DNA of 64,000 bases from assembly GCA_009780245.1 (NCBI GenBank), contig WRAJ01000003.1, positions 52,731 to 116,730 on the forward strand, read 5' to 3'. The position numbers were made by a program, and so were the translations under genes. The notes under the pieces are model-generated. The model had not been told where the DNA came from and did no database searches. It worked only from the letters and a program-made list of their open reading frames with translations. Of this stretch, positions 30,774-38,343 are shown in pieces (position 1 is the first letter of the stretch; each line of letters starts with the position of its first letter). Source of the DNA: Turicibacter sp. (lineage in GTDB: Bacteria > Bacillota_I > Bacilli_A > MOL361 > Turicibacteraceae).

Positions 30774-32098
30774 TTAGAATGTACGATATCATTCAAAAGA
30801 AAAAAGAAGGCAAAGCCTTAACCACAGAAGAAATTAATGCGATGATCGACGGCTTCACCAAAGGCGAAATTCCAAATGAGCAAATGTCCGCTTTTGCCAT
30901 GGCGGTGTACTTCAAAGGCATGACCCTTGAAGAAACGTCTGCGTTAACCATAGCGATGGTGCATTCTGGCGATACGATTGATCTTTCCGGCATTGACGGC
31001 TTTAAAGTGGACAAACATTCAACCGGTGGTGTTGGGGATAAGACCTCGTTTATTCTCATGTCGATTGTCGCATCACTCGGGATTAAAGTACCAAAAATGT
31101 CAGGGCGCGGGCTTGGACATACCGGTGGGACGTTAGACAAAGCCGAAGCGATCCCGGGTGTGAGAATTGAATTAGAGCTCGATGAATTTCAAAGAATCGT
31201 AACGGATACAGGTGCATGCTTAGCTGGACAAACCGGGGAGCTAGCGCCAGCGGATAAAAAGCTTTATGCACTTCGTGATGTCACGGCGACCGTAGATAAT
31301 ATTTCTTTAATCGCAGCGAGTATTATGAGTAAAAAGATTGCTTCGGGTGCAGACGGTATTGTTCTCGATGTTAAAACGGGGAGCGGTGCGTTCATGAAGT
31401 CCTTTGAAGACTCGCTGGCTTTAGCGCAAGCGATGGTGGCGATTGGACAGGCGAACGGGCGCAAAATGGCCTCGCTCATTACCGATATGAACGTGCCTAC
31501 GGGTTATAGCATTGGTAACGCATTGGAAATTATCGAAGTCATTGAGGTTTTGAACGGTGCAGGGCCGACGGATTTACGGGACTTGTGCTTAGAACTGGCG
31601 GCGAATATGGTGCATTTAGCAACAGATACGGCGATTGAAGCGTGTCGTGAGCAGGTGCAGACTCAGCTTGAAAGTGGGGCTGCGTTTGAGAAATTTGTAG
31701 AAATCATTGCGGCTCAGGGTGGTGACGTGCGGTATTTGCATGATGTGAGTTTGTTTGCGGAAGCCGGGATTAAGCATGAAATTATCGCACCGACGACGGG
31801 TTATATTGCACATATGAACGCCGAAGGATGCGGGTTGGCTTCGTGTATGTTAGGTGCCGGCAGACAAACGATGGACGATGTGATTGATTATCGTGCAGGA
31901 ATTGTGTTAAAATCAAAAACCGGCGACTTTGTTCATGCAGGCGACGTGTTGGCGATCTTCCATACGAATAAGGCGGATAGCATCGCCTCCGCAGAAGAAC
32001 TTTTCTTAAAAAGCTTTGAATTTACAACCTTAAAAGCAGATGTCCCGCCCTTGATTTATGCTCGCGTCACAACGGATTCAGTTGACATTTTGAAATAA
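30770..32098 (+). CDS. pdp: Pyrimidine-nucleoside phosphorylase
   Basis: Pdp splits uridine and (deoxy)thymidine into base and (deoxy)ribose-1-phosphate. Family signatures are KVDKHSTGGVGDKTSF near residues 82-97 and MSGRGLGHTGGTLDKAEAIPG near 112-132. Length 442 aa is standard. The AAGGAGG site lies within the end of cdd, 6 bases before ATG 30770. Its product is passed on to DeoB and DeoC in the same operon. Confidence 0.95.
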   Translation: MIRMYDIIQKKKEGKALTTEEINAMIDGFTKGEIPNEQMSAFAMAVYFKGMTLEETSALTIAMVHSGDTIDLSGIDGFKVDKHSTGGVGDKTSFILMSIVASLGIKVPKMSGRGLGHTGGTLDKAEAIPGVRIELELDEFQRIVTDTGACLAGQTGELAPADKKLYALRDVTATVDNISLIAASIMSKKIASGADGIVLDVKTGSGAFMKSFEDSLALAQAMVAIGQANGRKMASLITDMNVPTGYSIGNALEIIEVIEVLNGAGPTDLRDLCLELAANMVHLATDTAIEACREQVQTQLESGAAFEKFVEIIAAQGGDVRYLHDVSLFAEAGIKHEIIAPTTGYIAHMNAEGCGLASCMLGAGRQTMDDVIDYRAGIVLKSKTGDFVHAGDVLAIFHTNKADSIASAEELFLKSFEFTTLKADVPPLIYARVTTDSVDILK

Positions 32099-32125
32099 TA
32101 GTATTTGCAAAGGAGAGAGATTTTT

Positions 32126-32779
32126 ATGAAGCTATTGATCATTAATGGAACACCTAAGTTAGACGGCGTTTGCTATTCGTTCGTGGAAGCCGCGGAAGAA
32201 ATCGCTGCGGAACTTTCGGTTGATTTTGAAACGATTCGCTTATCCAGTGAAAGATTGATGAAGTGTATCATGTGCGACGGCGGTTGGGGAATTTGCTACA
32301 AAGAACACCGCTGCATCTTCGGCGAGAAAGACGGTTTCACGGCGTTGCAAAAGAAAATGGCAGAAGCCGATTTATACGTCTATATCACGCCGGTTTATTG
32401 GGGCGAAATCAGTGAAGAAATGAAAATTTTTATCGACAAGTTGCGCCGCTGTGAAGCGACCAAGCAATGGGATCGCAACGAGCCAAAACCCGTATCGTCT
32501 CATAAAGGAAAAGGGAGCATCTTAGTCGCATCAGCTGGTGGCGGCGGCGGTGGCACATTGTCTGCGCTTGAGCAGTTAGAACGTGCAGTTGTGCAAATGG
32601 GCGGTGATGAATGGCCACGCGAACAAGACGGCATTTTCGACTACATCGCGGTCAACCGCTGGAACCAGTCGTACAAGCGTGATACTCTGAAATCAGCGAT
32701 CAGCGACTGGGTGGCGATTTACCGTGGCGAAAAAACAGCGCCTGATATGAATAAAGGGGTAAATGAGCGGCGAGAATAG
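32126..32779 (+). CDS. Flavodoxin-like NAD(P)H oxidoreductase with Cys cluster
   Basis: This cytoplasmic flavoprotein of about 217 aa begins MKLLIINGTPKLDGVCYSF, the FMN-binding turn of the NADPH-dependent FMN reductase fold. ATG 32126 follows AAAGGAGAGAG. Four cysteines at about residues 48-65 (CIMCDGGWGICYKEHRC) resemble the compact Cys motif of iron-sulfur flavoproteins. TPVYWGEISEEMKIFIDKL is the typical second flavin-contact segment. A glycine run (AGGGGGG) near residue 135 is unusual. Its role in a nucleoside salvage operon is unclear; electron transfer is inferred. Confidence 0.78.
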   Translation: MKLLIINGTPKLDGVCYSFVEAAEEIAAELSVDFETIRLSSERLMKCIMCDGGWGICYKEHRCIFGEKDGFTALQKKMAEADLYVYITPVYWGEISEEMKIFIDKLRRCEATKQWDRNEPKPVSSHKGKGSILVASAGGGGGGTLSALEQLERAVVQMGGDEWPREQDGIFDYIAVNRWNQSYKRDTLKSAISDWVAIYRGEKTAPDMNKGVNERRE

Positions 32780-32877
32780 CGTACTAATACGCAAGCCATC
32801 GAGAAAACGATAATATTTTTGAATTTACGATCATTTCCCCTTTAAATTACCCCCATAATTACTCACGAAATTTCATT

Positions 32878-33039
32878 CTGCCACTTTCTCTTTTGAAATA
32901 GGACTATAGTGGCAGAAATCGACATTTAGCAAGTGTCAAACCCTTTTAAATCGGGTTGAAAATAAAATTATTTCCATATTTGGCGAAAAACAATTGCCGA
33001 TATGCCACTTTTTCTTTTAAAATAAGGGTTCAGGGGCAG
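32878..33039 (+). repeat. 162-bp structured intergenic element, copy A
   Basis: The element starts with CTGCCACT (32878-32885) pairing with AGTGGCAG (32908-32915). Next is an internal hairpin GACA...TGTC (32921-32937). It ends with a degenerate second hairpin (TGCCAC...GGGGCA, 33003-33039). It matches the reverse complement of 60582-60743 along its whole length and is the same size. It lies between the flavoprotein gene and deoC. The remaining spacer from 32780 to 33065 holds no gene I can support. Confidence 0.75.
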
Positions 33040-33065
33040 AACAAGATCCAAAAGGAGAATTTGAA

Positions 33066-33776
33066 ATGAAAAAATACACATTAGACCAATTAGCACGCAT
33101 GATTGACCATACGATTTTAAAGGCAGAGGCGGTGGATGCGGACATTGCGCGATTATGCGAAGAGGCGAAGAAGTATCACTTTGCATCGGCGTGCTTTAAT
33201 CCGGTGAAAGCATCGGTTGCGGGGCCGCTACTAAAAGGAACAGATATCATGGCGTGTTCGGTCGTTGGGTTCCCACTGGGGCAAAACACGATCGAAGTGA
33301 AGATTTTCGAAACGGAAGATGCGCTTAAAAACGGGGCGACTGAGATTGACTACGTGATCAACGTTGCGAAAGCTAAAGAAGGCGACTGGGATTATCTAAA
33401 ACGCGAAATGGCAGAAATCGTTGCCGTTTGTAACCAGGCGGGCGCCCTTTCAAAGGTTATCTTTGAAAACTGCTATTTAACGAAAGAAGAAATCGCCAAA
33501 ATGTGCGAAATCGCAAGCGAAGTGAAGCCAAGCTTTGTTAAGACTTCAACGGGAACAACTTCGAGTGGTGCAACGGTGGAAGATGTCGCGATGATGGCTG
33601 AGCTAACACCAGACGAAGTGGAAGTAAAAGCATCAGGCGGTGTCCGCACAGCTGATACGTTCTTAGAAATGCTAAAAGCCGGCGCAACTAGAGTCGGAGC
33701 ATCAGCAGGTATCGCGATTATTGAGGAATTAAAAGAACGCTACTTCGCTAATGGTGAAGAATATTTGGAGATTTAA
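33066..33776 (+). CDS. deoC: Deoxyribose-phosphate aldolase
   Basis: DeoC cleaves deoxyribose-5-phosphate to acetaldehyde and glyceraldehyde-3-phosphate. Lys159 in FVKTSTGTTSSGAT is the Schiff-base residue, Asp96 lies in EIDYVIN, and KASGGVRT near 205-212 provides the second Lys. Length 236 aa is typical. AAAAGGAG lies 8 bases upstream of the ATG. It follows structured element A and precedes deoB. Confidence 0.96.
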   Translation: MKKYTLDQLARMIDHTILKAEAVDADIARLCEEAKKYHFASACFNPVKASVAGPLLKGTDIMACSVVGFPLGQNTIEVKIFETEDALKNGATEIDYVINVAKAKEGDWDYLKREMAEIVAVCNQAGALSKVIFENCYLTKEEIAKMCEIASEVKPSFVKTSTGTTSSGATVEDVAMMAELTPDEVEVKASGGVRTADTFLEMLKAGATRVGASAGIAIIEELKERYFANGEEYLEI

Positions 33777-33791
33777 CAGGAGGTGACAGCT

Positions 33792-34967
33792 TTGTCAAAA
33801 AGAGCAGTGTTAATCGTATTAGATAGCGTTGGTATCGGGGAGCTTCCTGATGCCGCTGACTACGGGGATGTTGGGTCTAATACGTTGTTAAATATTAAAG
33901 AAAAAATGCCGGAAATGGTGTTGCCGAACCTGTGCAAAATGGGTTTGTCGAATATTGATGGTGTGGAAAAGTTGGGGAATGTAGAAGAATTATTCACAGG
34001 AAGCTGTGGGAAACTAGCTGAAGTTTCGCTTGGAAAGGACACAACGACGGGCCATTGGGAGATTGCTGGGCTAAAAGTTGAGCATCCGTTCCCGACTTAT
34101 CCACAGGGATTCCCACAAGACCTGATCGCAGCCTTCGAGGAAAAAGTCGGGCGCAAAGTGATCGGGAATTGCGTGGCTTCCGGAACCGAAATCATTGACC
34201 GATTAGGCGATGCGCATGTCGCAACGGGTGACCTGATTTTATACACTTCGGCTGATAGTGTGTTCCAAATCGCAGCGCACGAGGACGTGGTACCCATCGA
34301 AGAACTGTGGCGCATTTGCGTCATTGCCCGGGAAATGTTGGTTGATGATTGGAACGTATCACGCGTCATCGCACGTCCCTTTATCGGCGAATCCGGAAAC
34401 TGGCAGCGAACAGCCAACCGCAAAGACTACTCGGTCGCCCCCTTCGCCAAAACGATGCTCGACCACATCAAAAAAGCCGAGCTAGACGTCCACGCCATCG
34501 GGAAAATCAGCGACATCTACGCGGGGCAAGGGATCACCCAATCCACGCCAACAAAGGATAATATGGCAGGTGTCGATGCAACCCTCGCACACCTGCAAAC
34601 AGAAAGTACCGGGCTCATCTTTACGAACTTAGTAGATTTCGATTCTGTCTACGGGCACCGCCGCGACGTGCCAGGTTATGGGCAAGCACTGATGGACTTT
34701 GACGCGAGACTCCCGGAAATCACGGCCGCGCTAAGACCAGATGACCTCTTGATCATCACCGCGGATCACGGCTGTGACCCAACGTTCAAAGGAACCGATC
34801 ACACGCGCGAGTACGTCCCACTTCTGGTCTATGGCGATAAGATCCGGGCTGGGATTAATCTAGGCACCAGATCGACGTTCTCGGATATCGGGAAAACCAT
34901 CCTTGATTATTTAGGCGTCGACGGGGATATCGGGGGGGAAAGTTTTTTACAAGAGGTTATAAAATAA
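33792..34967 (+). CDS. deoB: Phosphopentomutase
   Basis: DeoB interconverts (deoxy)ribose-1-phosphate and -5-phosphate, linking Pdp and DeoD to DeoC. The start is TTG 33792, placed 5 bases after AGGAGGTGA; a GTG at 33783 overlaps that site and is less likely. Metal-binding motifs are LDSVGIGELPDA near the N-terminus, the catalytic Thr in GKDTTTGHWE, and ITADHGCDP and GTDHTREYVP near the C-terminus. Length is about 391 aa. Confidence 0.95.
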   Translation: MSKRAVLIVLDSVGIGELPDAADYGDVGSNTLLNIKEKMPEMVLPNLCKMGLSNIDGVEKLGNVEELFTGSCGKLAEVSLGKDTTTGHWEIAGLKVEHPFPTYPQGFPQDLIAAFEEKVGRKVIGNCVASGTEIIDRLGDAHVATGDLILYTSADSVFQIAAHEDVVPIEELWRICVIAREMLVDDWNVSRVIARPFIGESGNWQRTANRKDYSVAPFAKTMLDHIKKAELDVHAIGKISDIYAGQGITQSTPTKDNMAGVDATLAHLQTESTGLIFTNLVDFDSVYGHRRDVPGYGQALMDFDARLPEITAALRPDDLLIITADHGCDPTFKGTDHTREYVPLLVYGDKIRAGINLGTRSTFSDIGKTILDYLGVDGDIGGESFLQEVIK

Positions 34968-34994
34968 ACATACTAATTATGGAGTTGATCAACT

Positions 34995-35726
34995 ATGAGT
35001 CAAGCAAAAACATTACCAACGGCACACATTGAGGCACTGGAGGGCGAAATCGCAAAGACGGTTTTGATGCCAGGCGATCCGCTACGTGCGAAGTTTATTG
35101 CAGAGAATTTTTTGGAGGACGTGACCCAGTTTAATGGGGTGCGTAATATGCTAGGTTTCACGGGGACGTACAAAGGCGTGCGTGTTTCAGTGATGGGTTC
35201 AGGTATGGGGGCCGCTTCGATCGGGATTTATTCTTACGAGCTGTTCGCGTTTTATGGGGTGGAGAACATTATTCGCGTCGGAACAGCTGGCGGACTTGGC
35301 GGCGGTGTTGAGCTGAAAGACGTGGTGATCGGGATGGGCGCGTGTACGGACTCGAACTTCTTGTACCAGTTTGAATTTGCCGGACACTACGCACCGATTG
35401 CTAATTACGAGTTGCTGGCAGCCGCGGTGGAGTCGGCGAAAGAGCTGGGCACCAAAGTCAAAGTCGGGAACATCATGACCAGCGACGTGTTCTACAACGA
35501 CCATTCAACGGCTTACGATTCATGGATCAAGATGGGCGTGCTAGCGGTCGAAATGGAAGCGGCAGCGTTATACTCGAACGCTGTAAACCTTGGAAAAAGA
35601 GCTCTTGCTATCTTAACCGTCTCAGACATGCCACTCACTGGCGAAGCGACAACGGCGGAAGAACGCCAAACGACCTTTACCGAAATGTTGACGGTGGGTC
35701 TCGAAACGGCAGCGAAATTTGGGTAA
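34995..35726 (+). CDS. deoD: Purine nucleoside phosphorylase, DeoD type
   Basis: DeoD phosphorolyses purine (deoxy)nucleosides. The hexameric-type features are present: MPGDPLRAKFIAE for phosphate binding, GSGMGAASIGIYSYEL, and VEMEAAALY near the ribose site, followed by the catalytic Asp in SDMPLTGE. Length is 243 aa. It is the last gene of the salvage operon and is followed by a strong terminator. Confidence 0.96.
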   Translation: MSQAKTLPTAHIEALEGEIAKTVLMPGDPLRAKFIAENFLEDVTQFNGVRNMLGFTGTYKGVRVSVMGSGMGAASIGIYSYELFAFYGVENIIRVGTAGGLGGGVELKDVVIGMGACTDSNFLYQFEFAGHYAPIANYELLAAAVESAKELGTKVKVGNIMTSDVFYNDHSTAYDSWIKMGVLAVEMEAAALYSNAVNLGKRALAILTVSDMPLTGEATTAEERQTTFTEMLTVGLETAAKFG

Positions 35727-35747
35727 GTAAAGGTTTATAAACTATTT

Positions 35748-35799
35748 AAAACTGTCTGCAAATCATGACTTCTCATGTAAAGCAGACAGTTTTTTTTCT
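35748..35799 (+). terminator. Terminator after deoD
   Basis: AAACTGTCTGC pairs with GCAGACAGTTT and is followed by a T8 run. Confidence 0.88.
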
Positions 35800-35809
35800 C
35801 AAAGGTAAC

Positions 35810-36040
35810 AACAACAGCTTTAATCAGTTTACAAAGACTTTATGTTGTTTTTAGCACCGAGCTGGGGTAAAGAACAACAGCTTTGATCGGTTTACAAAGA
35901 CTTTATGTTATTTTTAGCATCGAGTTGGGGCAAGGAACAACAGCTTTAATCGGTTTACAAAGACTTTATGTTGTTTTTAGCACCGAGCTGGGGTAAAGAA
36001 CAACAGCTTTGATCGGTTTACAAAGACTTTATGTTGTTTT
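35810..36040. repeat. 63-bp tandem repeat, about 3.7 units
   Basis: Units start at 35810, 35873, 35936 and 35999, each with AACAACAGCTTT and a later ACTTTATGTT. Units 1 and 3 differ at one base; unit 2 shares different variants (ATCGAGTTGGGGCAAGG), and unit 4 begins like unit 2. This implies a 126-bp duplication of a dimer. The stretch has stop codons in the frames I checked and no start with a ribosome site, so it appears non-coding. It fills most of the deoD-ubiX spacer; the remaining 36041-36099 shows no gene. Confidence 0.9.
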
Positions 36041-36099
36041 AACGTTGCTTCACTGACACAGTGCACAAAAAACATATTTTCATTACATTCACTCCTTGA

Positions 36100-36678
36100 T
36101 TATTCGGTTCCCCATCTATCAAACAGGTCATTCTCAATATCAAGCGCATCTAACACTTTCCCGATCATAAAGTCAATTAAATCATCAATCGTTTCTGGTT
36201 TGCTATAAAACCCAGGACATGCTGGAAATACCACGCCACCTGCCTGTGTCAGCTTCAACATATTCTCCAAGTTAATCGTGTTCAGCGGTGTCTCACGTGC
36301 AAGGACGATCAGTGGTCGACGCTCTTTCAGGCAAACATCCGCTGCTCGGATTAGCAAATTAGAAGAAATCCCGTTCGCAATCTGAGCGAGCGTGCCCATC
36401 GAACACGGGGCGATCACCATGCCGTTTGTCTGATACGATCCGCTTGCTATCGCAGCAAAGAAATTATCAACGTCTTCGTGAATAATGCTGGCTCCCTTGG
36501 CATTAAGGTTGTTAATAAAATCTTTTAACACGTGATTGGTTTCGTAAGTCAACACCTTCTCAGCGGTCTTAGTCGCCACCACATGAATCTTAAAATCATT
36601 TTTAGCCAGTTCTTCGATCAATCTCAAGCCATAAATGCTCCCGCTCGCCCCTGTAATTCCTACCGTAATCGTCTTCAT
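36100..36678 (-). CDS. ubiX: Flavin prenyltransferase UbiX (MqnM-like)
   Basis: UbiX makes prenylated FMN, the cofactor of UbiD decarboxylases. ATG 36678 follows GAGGTGG by 8 bases. The FMN site GITGASGSIYGLRLIEELA is at residues 5-23, and APCSMGTLAQIANGISSNLL plus RETPLNTINLENM are family signatures. Length 192 aa is typical. The UbiD gene it should serve lies 3.3 kb away on the same strand with the UbiA-like prenyltransferase between. This grouping matches the later steps of the futalosine menaquinone pathway or quinone precursor processing. Confidence 0.93.
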   Translation of the reverse strand: MKTITVGITGASGSIYGLRLIEELAKNDFKIHVVATKTAEKVLTYETNHVLKDFINNLNAKGASIIHEDVDNFFAAIASGSYQTNGMVIAPCSMGTLAQIANGISSNLLIRAADVCLKERRPLIVLARETPLNTINLENMLKLTQAGGVVFPACPGFYSKPETIDDLIDFMIGKVLDALDIENDLFDRWGTE

Positions 36679-36699
36679 TTCCCATTCCACCTCATCTAT

Positions 36700-37251
36700 T
36701 CATTTCATATGTTGATCAATTAATATACCTTGCTTCAGTTCTGCTATAAAATCTTCAGCAAATAAATTAGCTTGCTTAAACAATTCACTAGATCCAGGTA
36801 GATAGCACATTGACTTATTCAGTATATTCGATTCAATGTATTTAATTGTTTCAAGCAAAGTTTGACCTCTTATTGAGCCAGTTATCAGGCATTTTGTAAC
36901 CATATAAACCTTTCCACCTTCAAGTAGATGGGCATCATGTAATATTTTTCCCTCAATACTTTCAGGAACTTCGGCTCTTTGTGACTCATATGCAATTTTT
37001 ACTATCTGGCATATTTCTTCTTCGGGAAATCCTTGCTCACTCAACCATGACCTAACATCATTTTCATGAGAATAAATGAAGCCATGGAAATAAGTTGCAA
37101 AAGTTAAATGCTCCAGATTTATCTCATAGGAAGTCATATCGAGAATTTTGCTTACCCATTTTTCAACAAGCTCAATATGCCACATATTATGCATAATGTC
37201 TTTATCTTCATAATACGGCTGAACAAATTCAATCAGCTTAATCTTATCCAT
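36700..37251 (-). CDS. HD-domain-like protein with altered HD motif
   Basis: The protein resembles metal-dependent HD phosphohydrolases. It has HNMWHIELVEKWV near residues 24-36 and HDAHLLEGG near 115-123. The central motif reads TYFHGF where the family has H-D, so the metal-binding Asp is Gly. ATG 37251 follows GAGGTGAG. Length 183 aa. It lies directly upstream of ubiX and shares the layout of the HD gene at 37720. The missing Asp suggests loss of the standard catalytic activity. Function unknown. Confidence 0.7.
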   Translation of the reverse strand: MDKIKLIEFVQPYYEDKDIMHNMWHIELVEKWVSKILDMTSYEINLEHLTFATYFHGFIYSHENDVRSWLSEQGFPEEEICQIVKIAYESQRAEVPESIEGKILHDAHLLEGGKVYMVTKCLITGSIRGQTLLETIKYIESNILNKSMCYLPGSSELFKQANLFAEDFIAELKQGILIDQHMK

Positions 37252-37297
37252 TTGTCTCACCTCAACTCAATGATTTGACTAATTATTTCAATTTTTC

Positions 37298-37326
37298 TTT
37301 ACAAACACGTATCTGTATGCTAAACT
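37298..37326 (+). promoter_or_regulatory. Promoter of the antisense antitoxin RNA
   Basis: TTTACA (37298-37303) and TAAACT (37321-37326) are separated by 17 bases. Confidence 0.6.
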
Positions 37327-37332
37327 TAACAT

Positions 37333-37455
37333 ACAATAAAAAGCGGAGATGTAGCGGTGAACTACAAACTCCTACGGCCATTAAAGACAGTGGCAGACTA
37401 TTGAAAGAAAAAATAACCACTAGTCCGCAAAGCTTAGACGGTTATTTTTTCTGTG
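37333..37455 (+). ncRNA. Putative type I antitoxin RNA (RatA-like)
   Basis: A plus-strand transcript of about 120 bases is predicted from the promoter at 37298-37326 to the hairpin at 37408-37452. It carries no convincing frame and overlaps the 3' end of the minus-strand toxin message. This is the arrangement of the txpA/RatA type. Direct evidence is promoter, terminator and position only. Confidence 0.55.
37408..37452. terminator. Bidirectional terminator in the toxin-antitoxin locus
   Basis: GAAAAAATAACC and GGTTATTTTTTC form a long stem around the loop, with T-runs on both strands. It can end both the toxin mRNA and the antisense RNA. Confidence 0.75.
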
Positions 37456-37534
37456 TTAAGTGAATGTATGTTAATAAACCGATAATGAATGTTCCAAATG
37501 CGAACATCACTACAAGTGTTTCAGACACAGTCAT
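37442..37534 (-). CDS. Holin-like type I toxin peptide, 30 aa
   Basis: A 30-aa peptide (MTVSETLVVMFAFGTFIIGL, then LTYIHLTQKK) with one membrane helix and a basic C-terminus. This pattern matches the putative holin-like toxin family related to TxpA/BsrG toxins, which depolarise the membrane. AAAGGAAG lies 5 bases upstream of ATG 37534. A convergent short RNA overlaps its 3' end. The upstream frame 37531-37608 ends in an ATGA overlap with its start codon. Confidence 0.75.
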   Translation of the reverse strand: MTVSETLVVMFAFGTFIIGLLTYIHLTQKK

Positions 37535-37608
37535 GTGAACTTCCTTTCGAGGTTGTCCACCTTAAAACAAATAATCATATTAAGGCATCCCTCCTTGTCA
37601 TAAATCAT
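37531..37608 (-). CDS. Short leader frame coupled to the toxin start
   Basis: A 25-aa frame (MIYDKEGCLNMIICFKVDN, then LERKFT) starts at ATG 37608 after GGAGGG and ends in TGA overlapping the toxin ATG. An internal ATG preceded by AAGGAGGG is another possible start. The ATGA overlap suggests translational coupling. Whether the peptide itself matters is unknown. Confidence 0.4.
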   Translation of the reverse strand: MIYDKEGCLNMIICFKVDNLERKFT

Positions 37609-37672
37609 CGGGTAAACACCTACCCTCCTTACTCCAATTTGTTCCGCCACCGTCTTAAACTTCCATAAGAAT

Positions 37673-37701
37673 ATTATATCATAAGTCGACATGAGAGTCG
37701 A
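37673..37701 (-). promoter_or_regulatory. Promoter of the toxin transcript
   Basis: On the minus strand an extended TGATATAAT -10 (37673-37681) lies 17 bases from TCGACT (37696-37701). The roughly 130 bases before the toxin form a long untranslated leader with two strong ribosome binding sites. Confidence 0.6.
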
Positions 37702-37719
37702 TTTTTTTCATTGTTTTAA

Positions 37720-38331
37720 TTAAATTTCTATCTCAGAAATCAATTGTGCTTCAAATTGTTTCATAAACGCAATCCGTTCCTCAGCCCACGCACGAGCTTG
37801 CGGTGTATTCATCAAATCTGCTAAGCGATATAACTTTGCATGAAAATGGCCAATCATCGTATCATTGCTCGTATCTCCCGTGACATAAATCGCAGGCCGC
37901 CCGCTCACAGCGCCGTACATAGCCGTTCGAATAATTGCAACTGCACCAACCGCTTCTAACCGATCTGCGTCTTGCACAATTTTCCCCTCTAAGCAATCGG
38001 CGAAAATCCCGTGTTGTCCCTTTCTGAAAGACATGTTTTCGATGATGAAGAAAACTTGATTAATAAAGTCAGCCGAATAAGCAAGATTGCTCAGAAACTC
38101 AGTTAACTCCTTCTTCGCAACCGAAACATCAACCGCCACTTTATCGTCGATTAAATCATGAACTAACCCCGCTACGCAACACAGCTCACCATCAGCATTA
38201 GGGTTATAAAACAAAAGCTTCATCACATTGTTATAAACACGCATCGAATGATCAGCACCATGCCCATCAACATTCCCTTCCAAGCAATCAGAAATATACT
38301 GAACAACCTTATCAATTCTCTCCCGTTTCAT
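37720..38331 (-). CDS. HD-domain phosphohydrolase (YedJ-like)
   Basis: This cytoplasmic metal-dependent phosphohydrolase has the full HD set: GHGADHSMRVYNN near residues 23-35, GLVHDLIDDK near 55-64, and IVQDADRLEAVGAVAI near 117-132. Length 203 aa fits the YedJ/YpgQ type, some of which hydrolyse nucleotides. AGGAGAAG lies 7 bases upstream. It is 12 bases downstream of the UbiA-like gene, so probably co-transcribed with it. The substrate is unknown. Confidence 0.85.
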   Translation of the reverse strand: MKRERIDKVVQYISDCLEGNVDGHGADHSMRVYNNVMKLLFYNPNADGELCCVAGLVHDLIDDKVAVDVSVAKKELTEFLSNLAYSADFINQVFFIIENMSFRKGQHGIFADCLEGKIVQDADRLEAVGAVAIIRTAMYGAVSGRPAIYVTGDTSNDTMIGHFHAKLYRLADLMNTPQARAWAEERIAFMKQFEAQLISEIEI

Positions 38332-38343
38332 CAGCCACTTCTC

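Noticed and set aside
35810..36040. CRISPR-like array
   Set aside because: The repeats are directly joined with no unique spacers and show a 126-bp super-repeat.
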